A DNA stretch of 64,000 nucleotides from an uncultured Pelagibacteraceae bacterium (lineage in GTDB: Bacteria > Pseudomonadota > Alphaproteobacteria > Pelagibacterales > Pelagibacteraceae): positions 1-64,000 of the forward strand of contig CACDYK010000006.1 of assembly GCA_902556905.1 (NCBI GenBank), written 5' to 3'. The translations under genes were made by a program, and so were the position numbers. The notes below the pieces were generated by a model. The model saw nothing but the letters and a program-made list of their open reading frames with translations. It searched no databases and was not told the origin of the DNA. The first letter of the stretch is position 1, and each line of letters opens with the position of its first letter. Below are positions 56,453 to 64,000 of the stretch, piece after piece.

Positions 56453-57347
56453 TTTGAACTTTCCTATTTGATAATAAAATCCCTGTAATAATAAAACAGG
56501 CTCCTAAGATATGATAAAACATAAATTTTTCATTAAAAAAAATCATAGCCATAATGGCACTGAATATAGGCATCAAATGTAAAAATACTCCAGATCGATT
56601 TGCTCCAATCATAGATATACCTTTAATCCATAATATAAATGAAGCTAAACCAGGAAGCAAAACAACGTATGATAAAATTAAAATAAATGGTGTATTAATT
56701 TTAATTCTAAAGCCAATTTGATATTCCATGAAATAAACTGGAATTAAAAAAATTAATCCGAATGTAATCAGAACTTGTAATAAACTTATTTGCGAAATTT
56801 CATATTTTTGTTTTTTTAATAAACTTGAATATAGGGCCCATGAAAACATAGCTACAACCATCGTAATATCTCCTTTATTAAAATTTAAATTTTTTAAAAT
56901 TTCAAAATTAGCTTTAGTTATTATTACGATAACTCCAATGAAAGACAGTATTACTCCTATGATTTGAAAAATATTTGTTTTTTCAATTTTTAAAATTGAT
57001 GAAAAAAACATTATCATTACAGGAATTGTAGATATCATTAAAACACCACTTATAACTTGTGTGAAATTTAAAGAATAATAAACAATTGAATTAAAGATTG
57101 TAATACTTGTAACTCCTAGAATTATAAACAATTTATAATTTTTGATTATGTAATCTTTTTTTCTAATAATTTCAGGTAAAGTAAAAGGGGCTAAAATCAA
57201 CCAAGCAAAAAACCAACGATAAAAATTTAATGAAAAAGGTGGAACGTTGTAAAGACTGGCAAATTTACCAATAATAAAATTACCTGCCCAAAAAGTTACG
57301 GTTAGTAACAAAAAAACATACGCAAGAAAGTTAGACTCTTTTCTCAC
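56445..57347 (-). CDS. DMT-superfamily (EamA) transporter
   Basis: Ten-TM EamA pattern, TFWAGNFIIGKFASLYNVPPFSLNFYRWFFAW. Confidence 0.88.
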   Translation of the reverse strand: MRKESNFLAYVFLLLTVTFWAGNFIIGKFASLYNVPPFSLNFYRWFFAWLILAPFTLPEIIRKKDYIIKNYKLFIILGVTSITIFNSIVYYSLNFTQVISGVLMISTIPVMIMFFSSILKIEKTNIFQIIGVILSFIGVIVIITKANFEILKNLNFNKGDITMVVAMFSWALYSSLLKKQKYEISQISLLQVLITFGLIFLIPVYFMEYQIGFRIKINTPFILILSYVVLLPGLASFILWIKGISMIGANRSGVFLHLMPIFSAIMAMIFFNEKFMFYHILGACFIITGILLSNRKVQNA

Positions 57348-58589
57348 CTAACTAAATCTTAATGAGCTATATGGTTTTAAATCTAAGTTCGTATTTTCGT
57401 TTGCAATCATTCCTGAAACAATCTTTCCAGATATTGGACCTAAAGTCCATCCTAAATGATGGTGACCAAAACAATAAAAAACATTTTTATATTTTTTTGA
57501 GGGACCCATAACTGGTAAAAAATCTGGCAATGATGGTCTAAAGCCTAACCATTCATCTTCGTGTTCAGGCAATTCACCAAGCATGTATTTAGCATTGTCA
57601 ATTAAATTTTTAATTCTTGATTTAGATAAAGGATTTTTCAGACCTCCAAATTCTACTGTACCTACAACCCTTAAGCCCTGTTCCATAGGAGTAATACCAA
57701 ATCCACGATTTGAAAATATTACAGGTCTACTCAACAAATGATCGCAACCTTTAAAGTGAACATGATATCCTCTTTCTGTATCTAGAGGAATTTTTTCATC
57801 TAGGTTATCAGTTAATATTTTTGAAAAAGCCCCACAAGCAATTACCACTTTATCAAAAATAAAACTTTGATTTTCTGTTTTAAAAACTGGTTTTTCTTCA
57901 TCAAAACTAATATCTTCAATATTTACTTTATTGAATTTTCCACCTTTTTTTAAAAACAAATCAAAAAGTTTTAAAAGAATTTTTTTTGGGTTTCTTGCAT
58001 GTCTTGCGTATGGATAATATACACCCGCATGATAAAAAGGTTTGATGTGTGGCTCTAAATCATGAATTTCAGATTTGCTGACTAATTGTTGTTCAACACC
58101 CAGTTCATCTCTTATTTTGATTTCTAACTCTCTACTTTTTAGGTCTTGATCGTTCCAAATATATAATATTCCTTTATTTTCAACTAAACTCTCTAGATTA
58201 ATTTCATCAAATAGTTCATCATAAGCGGGTAATGCTAAGTCTAAAATTTGATGCATATTTTTTGCAGTATGCATCATATTCTTTGTGGTTGAATTCATAA
58301 TAAATTTCATAAACCACGGGATCATTTTTGGAAGGTAATTCCATTTTAATGCTAAAGGACCTGAAGAACTTAAAAGCATAGCAGGAACATCTGCTAATAT
58401 ATCCGGTCTATTAAGAGGAACTGAAGCATATGGAGAAAAATGACCCGCATTTCCATAAGATGCTGCTTGCGCACCAGGGTTGTCTCTATCAAAAATAGTA
58501 ACACTAAATCCTTTTTTTTGAAGAAATAATGCGTTTGAAACTCCTTGAATTCCTGCTCCAACTATTCCAACTTTAATATTTTTATTCAT
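57348..58589 (-). CDS. dadA: D-amino acid dehydrogenase (DadA-like) FAD oxidoreductase
   Basis: VGIVGAGIQGVSNALFLQKKGFSVTIFDRDNPGAQAASYGNAG; WLGFRPSLPDFLPVMGPS; FGHHHLGWTLGP. Confidence 0.9.
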   Translation of the reverse strand: MNKNIKVGIVGAGIQGVSNALFLQKKGFSVTIFDRDNPGAQAASYGNAGHFSPYASVPLNRPDILADVPAMLLSSSGPLALKWNYLPKMIPWFMKFIMNSTTKNMMHTAKNMHQILDLALPAYDELFDEINLESLVENKGILYIWNDQDLKSRELEIKIRDELGVEQQLVSKSEIHDLEPHIKPFYHAGVYYPYARHARNPKKILLKLFDLFLKKGGKFNKVNIEDISFDEEKPVFKTENQSFIFDKVVIACGAFSKILTDNLDEKIPLDTERGYHVHFKGCDHLLSRPVIFSNRGFGITPMEQGLRVVGTVEFGGLKNPLSKSRIKNLIDNAKYMLGELPEHEDEWLGFRPSLPDFLPVMGPSKKYKNVFYCFGHHHLGWTLGPISGKIVSGMIANENTNLDLKPYSSLRFS

Positions 58590-58656
58590 AAAACTTTATA
58601 CAATTATAATTTAATATTTATAGTGACAAATTATACACCTGTTTAAAGTTTGATTG

Positions 58657-59781
58657 TTAAGCAATGAGTTGTTTGTGATTTATTTTGGCACTCAAGACAA
58701 TACCAAACCCAATCATTGTTGCCATCATTGAAGATCCGCCATACGACATGATTGGTAAAGGAGAGCCCACAATAGGAAGTAGACCTAGAACCATACATAA
58801 ATTTACTATAATATAAACAAAGATTGCAAAAGCAAACCCAAAACAAAAAAGCTTTGAAAAATCACTTCTCGAAATAGCTCCTATTCTTATAATTCTAATG
58901 ATAATTATTGAATAAATTAATAAAAGAAAAATTGATCCAACAAAACCAAATTCCTCTGAAAACAAAGTAAAAACAAAATCTGTATGCTTTTCAGGTAAAA
59001 ACTCTAAATAACTCTGTGTGCCTTTTAAAAAACCTTTTCCATTAAGTCCGCCTGACCCAATTGCAATTTTAGATTGGATAATTTGATATCCCGCACCTAG
59101 TGGGTCCCTGTCTGGATCTAAAAAAGTTAAAATTCTCAATTTTTGATATGGTTTCAAAAAAGAAATAATAAAAGGTAATGAAATGAGGAAACTAACTAAA
59201 GAAATAAAAAAATATTTCATTCTTACACCTGCTAACCATAAAATTATTAATCCACTCGATGCTATTAATACAGATGTTCCAAGGTCAGGTTGAGATATAA
59301 CCAAAATAATTGGAATAATAATAATTACAAGAGCAACAGAAATACTTGAAAATGAATTTATATTATCAACTTTTAGTCGATGATAATATTTTGCTAAGCA
59401 CAAAATAATTCCAATTTTCATTAATTCTGAAGGCTGTAAAACTATAAAATATAAATCTATCCATCTTTGAGATCCTGAAACCTTAATTCCATAAACTGAA
59501 ACCCAAATCAAAAGAAGAAGGATAATAAAATAAATAAAATAAGAAGTAATATGCCACAAACGTATATTAAAAAAAGAAATTACTATCATTAATGAAAAAA
59601 AAGTTAATAGTTTTATAAAATGACTTTTAGTATGATAAAGAACTTGCCCACCATCAGTTGAATACATAACTAAAACACTGACGATTGATAATATAACAAG
59701 ACAAAATAACAAAATAAAATCTAAATTTTTAACTTTTTGAATAAATGTTAGTTCATTATTTAGTCTGTTATGTTGGAACAT
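58657..59781 (-). CDS. rodA: Rod-shape determining peptidoglycan polymerase RodA
   Basis: LQPSELMKIGIILCLAKYYH, SQPDLGTSVLI, FLPEKHTDFVFTLFSEEFGFVG, PLPIMSYGGSSMMATM. Confidence 0.96.
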   Translation of the reverse strand: MFQHNRLNNELTFIQKVKNLDFILLFCLVILSIVSVLVMYSTDGGQVLYHTKSHFIKLLTFFSLMIVISFFNIRLWHITSYFIYFIILLLLIWVSVYGIKVSGSQRWIDLYFIVLQPSELMKIGIILCLAKYYHRLKVDNINSFSSISVALVIIIIPIILVISQPDLGTSVLIASSGLIILWLAGVRMKYFFISLVSFLISLPFIISFLKPYQKLRILTFLDPDRDPLGAGYQIIQSKIAIGSGGLNGKGFLKGTQSYLEFLPEKHTDFVFTLFSEEFGFVGSIFLLLIYSIIIIRIIRIGAISRSDFSKLFCFGFAFAIFVYIIVNLCMVLGLLPIVGSPLPIMSYGGSSMMATMIGFGIVLSAKINHKQLIA

Positions 59782-61686
59782 TTAAATATCTATTTCCTCA
59801 AAATTAGATTGTTTTTCTCTCAAAGCATCTCTATCAATGATTAATTTAAAAAGCTCTTTTGCTATTGGTGCAGCAGCTTTACTACCTGATCCTCCATGTT
59901 CAACAATAATGCTAAGAGCGTATCTTGGATTAATATATGGACCATAAGCTACATATAAAGCGTGGTCTCTATCTTTATATGGTATTTGCTCTAATTTAAG
60001 ATCTAATTCTCTTTCTCTTTTACTTATTCTTTTTACTTGTGCAGTACCTGTTTTTCCAGCAAATTGATATTTGGGGTCATCTATCCTAGATCGATATGAA
60101 GTCCCTCTAATTTCATTGGTAGAACTAAACATTGCTTTTTGAACTAATTTTAAATTTTTTTTATCTTTAATTAGTTGAAGATTAGGCTCAATAGAACTTT
60201 TTAATTCCATATTCTTTTTTGCTTTTAAAAAATTTAATGGCTTATTATTAACAATAATTTTTGGGGAAATTTTGTATCCACCATTTGCTATTTGAGCTGT
60301 CATTAAACATAGTTGTAAAGGTGTGGTTTGAATATATCCTTGACCAATACCAGTTATCAATGTTTCACCCAATACCCATCCTTTTCCAAGATTATTTTTT
60401 TTCCAAACTGTATTTGGAAATAAACCAAGCTTCTCATTTTCATAGTATTCCCCCAGAACTTTATTTCCTAAACCAAATTTTTCTGCAGTAATTTTTAATT
60501 TATCTACCCCAAGAATTCTTGCAATTTCATAAAAATATGTATCACAAGATTGCTTCATCGCATTTTTTAAACTCATTACACCATGACCTTTTTCTTTCCA
60601 GCAATGAAATGTTTGACCATAAAGCTCTGTCTTACCTGTGCATTTAACTTTAAAGTTAGGGCCAATTATATTGTTCTCTAAAGCTGATAAAGCTACGATT
60701 GGTTTTATTGTAGAACCTGGAGAATAAAGACCTGAAAGCGTCTTATTTATTAGTGGTTTTAAGGGATTATTTCTAATTAACTCCCAATCATCATTGCTTA
60801 TACCAAATAAAAATAAATTAGGATCATATGATGGTGAAGAATACATTGCTAAAATTTCACCAGTATAAATGTCCATAACACTTATAGATCCAGCCTTACT
60901 AGCTAATAACTTTGCTGACAACTTTTGTATCTCTGTATCTAAAGTTAATCTAATTTTAGATCCTTGTTGACCTTTTTGGTGTTCAAGTTGATTAATTCTT
61001 TTTCCATAGGCATTTACTTCATATCTTTGAATATCATTTGTGCCTATTAAATAATTTTCTAATCTTTTTTCTAAGCCTAACTTTCCAACTTTCATTCCTG
61101 TTACAAATCTTTCTTGGATTATTTTATTTTCCAAAATATCATTTTCATTAGGCTGACTCACATAGCCTAAAACATGTGTGTAAATATCACTAAATGGATA
61201 ATTTCTTGAAATAGTCATCACCGGTTTTACTCCAACTAAATCATACAAATAGTTATTAATTTTCAAAAACTGTTCCCAACTTAAATTTTCTGAAACAATG
61301 ATGCTTTCCCAGGGTTTTTTTTGTTTTTTTGATTTTAAGATTTTTTTAATCTTTTTATCAGTCAATTCTAAAAGAGTTTTTAATCTAGATAAAAGATAAT
61401 TAAAATTTTCTACTTGTTCTGGTATAATATGAAGTTGATATACTTTTAAATTACCAGCAATTATATTTCCAAAATAATCTACAATATCTCCTCTGATTGG
61501 AGGTAATTTCCACTCCCTAATTCTATTTTTATCCGACAGAGTTAAATATTTTTTATTATCATTAATTTGTAAAGAAAATAAACGAATAACTATTCCAGAG
61601 AATATTATTAACTTGGCAGCACCAATGATGAACATTCTTCTGTTTATTATATCTGTTTTTCTTATACCTGAACTATCTTTAATCAT
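59782..61686 (-). CDS. mrdA: Penicillin-binding protein 2
   Basis: PPIRGDIVDYFGNIIAGN, SGLYSPGSTIKPIVALSAL, FAGKTGTAQVKRIS; adjacent to rodA. Confidence 0.96.
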   Translation of the reverse strand: MIKDSSGIRKTDIINRRMFIIGAAKLIIFSGIVIRLFSLQINDNKKYLTLSDKNRIREWKLPPIRGDIVDYFGNIIAGNLKVYQLHIIPEQVENFNYLLSRLKTLLELTDKKIKKILKSKKQKKPWESIIVSENLSWEQFLKINNYLYDLVGVKPVMTISRNYPFSDIYTHVLGYVSQPNENDILENKIIQERFVTGMKVGKLGLEKRLENYLIGTNDIQRYEVNAYGKRINQLEHQKGQQGSKIRLTLDTEIQKLSAKLLASKAGSISVMDIYTGEILAMYSSPSYDPNLFLFGISNDDWELIRNNPLKPLINKTLSGLYSPGSTIKPIVALSALENNIIGPNFKVKCTGKTELYGQTFHCWKEKGHGVMSLKNAMKQSCDTYFYEIARILGVDKLKITAEKFGLGNKVLGEYYENEKLGLFPNTVWKKNNLGKGWVLGETLITGIGQGYIQTTPLQLCLMTAQIANGGYKISPKIIVNNKPLNFLKAKKNMELKSSIEPNLQLIKDKKNLKLVQKAMFSSTNEIRGTSYRSRIDDPKYQFAGKTGTAQVKRISKRERELDLKLEQIPYKDRDHALYVAYGPYINPRYALSIIVEHGGSGSKAAAPIAKELFKLIIDRDALREKQSNFEEIDI

Positions 61687-62197
61687 TTGGCTGTGACAAA
61701 ATTTTTTGATCTAAATAATTAAAAATAAAAAAAAATAATGGATACAATATAAATGTAAATCCAGAGTTAATTAAATAAGATAGGTAATTTGGATTAAAAT
61801 TGAATACAAAATCAAGAATTAATATTTGAATTGAATTTATTAACAACAATGTAAATAATATTGATATCCAATCATTTATAAAATTATAAATTAAAGTTAT
61901 ATTTCTAATATATGCAGTTACTGCACAAATTAACAAATAACACAAGCTGCTTATTCCTATTGGGAAACCAATGATAACATCATTAATAATGCCAGCTAAA
62001 AATATTGAAATGTAACCAAGTTGATTAGGATTTCTTAGGGTCCAATAAAAAATTAAAATATATACAAAATTGAATGAAAAATATTCAATTTCTAAATAAT
62101 TAAAATCATACTCATTAAATACTGACAAAAACAATAATAATGTTGGAAAATATGAAAATAATATTTTAGAAAAAGTTGATTTGTTAAGTGAAGACAT
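61679..62197 (-). CDS. mreD: Rod-shape determining protein MreD
   Basis: Hydrophobic 172-aa protein between mreC and mrdA; GIINDVIIGFPIGISSL. Confidence 0.88.
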   Translation of the reverse strand: MSSLNKSTFSKILFSYFPTLLLFLSVFNEYDFNYLEIEYFSFNFVYILIFYWTLRNPNQLGYISIFLAGIINDVIIGFPIGISSLCYLLICAVTAYIRNITLIYNFINDWISILFTLLLINSIQILILDFVFNFNPNYLSYLINSGFTFILYPLFFFIFNYLDQKILSQPND

Positions 62198-63045
62198 TAT
62201 TTTTGACTCTCCATATCAAAAGAAACTATTTTCACATATTCCAATTGAGTAAATTTAGAAAAAAAATCAATTTGACCATTTGATTTTTCAGACATTCTGC
62301 CCACTGGTATTCCAGATTTAAATAATCCAGCAAACCCAGAAGTATAAATTACTCTATCTTTTTTGTTAATTTCCTTATCTTCTTTTTCTTTAGTATATTC
62401 AATAATACCATAATTTTTTCCAGTTCCAGAAACCACTGCTTGAATTCTATCTGGTAACAACATCACTGGTATCTTACTGTTTAGATCCGATAAAAGTAAT
62501 GCTCTTGAATTTGTGTAATTTACCTCGATAACTTTTCCAGCCAAATAAGAACCATCCATTATAGCCATTCCAATTTTTACATTATCTTTACTGCCTTTGT
62601 TTAAAACAATTGATTTTAAATATGGGCTTTCCTTGTCAATTAAAACCTTAGCTAATATCTCTTCTGAAGAAACACTTTCATTAATTAGATTTCTTAATTT
62701 TTTATTTTCTAGTTTTAAAAAATCGATAGTTAACTTTTCTTCTTTTAAAATATTAAGTTCAGATTTTATATCTTGATAATTGTTATATATTTCTAGATGG
62801 GCTGTTAATTGATTATTTATTTTTTGTATTTTATTTTCTGGTATTGAAATTATATAAGACGATCTATAAACAACTTCATTAATTCCAAACTTTATGAGTT
62901 TAATTACCTTAAAATCAAAATTACTTAAAATAATTACAAAAATAGATAAGAATATTAGAGTTAATAATGAAAAACGTTGCTTATCTTTTTTTTTTAAAAT
63001 TGCTGACCTAAAGGCTATTACAAAATCGTCTCTGCCTGTAGCCAT
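62197..63045 (-). CDS. mreC: Rod-shape determining protein MreC
   Basis: AKVLIDKESPYLKSIVLNKGSKDNVKIGMAIMDGSYLAGKVIEV...SRALLLSDLNSKIPVML. Confidence 0.95.
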   Translation of the reverse strand: MATGRDDFVIAFRSAILKKKDKQRFSLLTLIFLSIFVIILSNFDFKVIKLIKFGINEVVYRSSYIISIPENKIQKINNQLTAHLEIYNNYQDIKSELNILKEEKLTIDFLKLENKKLRNLINESVSSEEILAKVLIDKESPYLKSIVLNKGSKDNVKIGMAIMDGSYLAGKVIEVNYTNSRALLLSDLNSKIPVMLLPDRIQAVVSGTGKNYGIIEYTKEKEDKEINKKDRVIYTSGFAGLFKSGIPVGRMSEKSNGQIDFFSKFTQLEYVKIVSFDMESQK

Positions 63046-63050
63046 TATTT

Positions 63051-64000
<950 letters not shown>

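Overview
AT-rich, gene-dense 64 kb chromosomal window from a streamlined marine alphaproteobacterium. SAR11/Pelagibacterales or HIMB59-like is inferred from gene content, AT bias and very short intergenic gaps; it is not proven. No rRNA, tRNA, CRISPR array, transposase or prophage was recognised. Main blocks, left to right: (1) two RbsC-type ABC permeases followed by a PxpA / biotin carboxylase-PxpB fusion / PxpC / BCCP cluster. (2) A long minus-strand run from 19975 down to 8680. It begins with a microbial rhodopsin next to a flotillin/SPFH gene and continues through an SCP2-like protein, an alpha/beta hydrolase, both subunits of an N,N-dimethylformamidase-like enzyme, an SSS symporter, an iron alcohol dehydrogenase and an MBL hydrolase. 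(3) A plus-strand set with an orphan ParA, a thioesterase, a TauD-family dioxygenase, a PhnZ-like HD oxygenase and a GMC oxidoreductase, a candidate oxidative phosphonate-cleavage module. (4) A catabolic cluster of LLM monooxygenase, Xsc/ALS-like TPP enzyme, methyltransferase, DUF1185-like protein, hydrolase and ALDH. (5) Two branched-chain-type ABC transporters with AzlCD, ProC and CsiD (glutarate hydroxylase). The livH of one transporter is split by a one-base frameshift at a homopolymer. (6) An inverse-autotransporter-like barrel plus a secreted partner. (7) The canonical mreBCD-mrdA(PBP2)-rodA cell-shape cluster at the right edge. The most exciting item is the rhodopsin. It keeps the retinal Lys and the Asp counterion but has Thr at the proteorhodopsin proton-donor position (D-T-T instead of D-T-E). 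It sits directly upstream of flotillin, matching what I recall being described as flotillin-associated rhodopsin, and appears to head a roughly 11 kb amide-catabolism operon.
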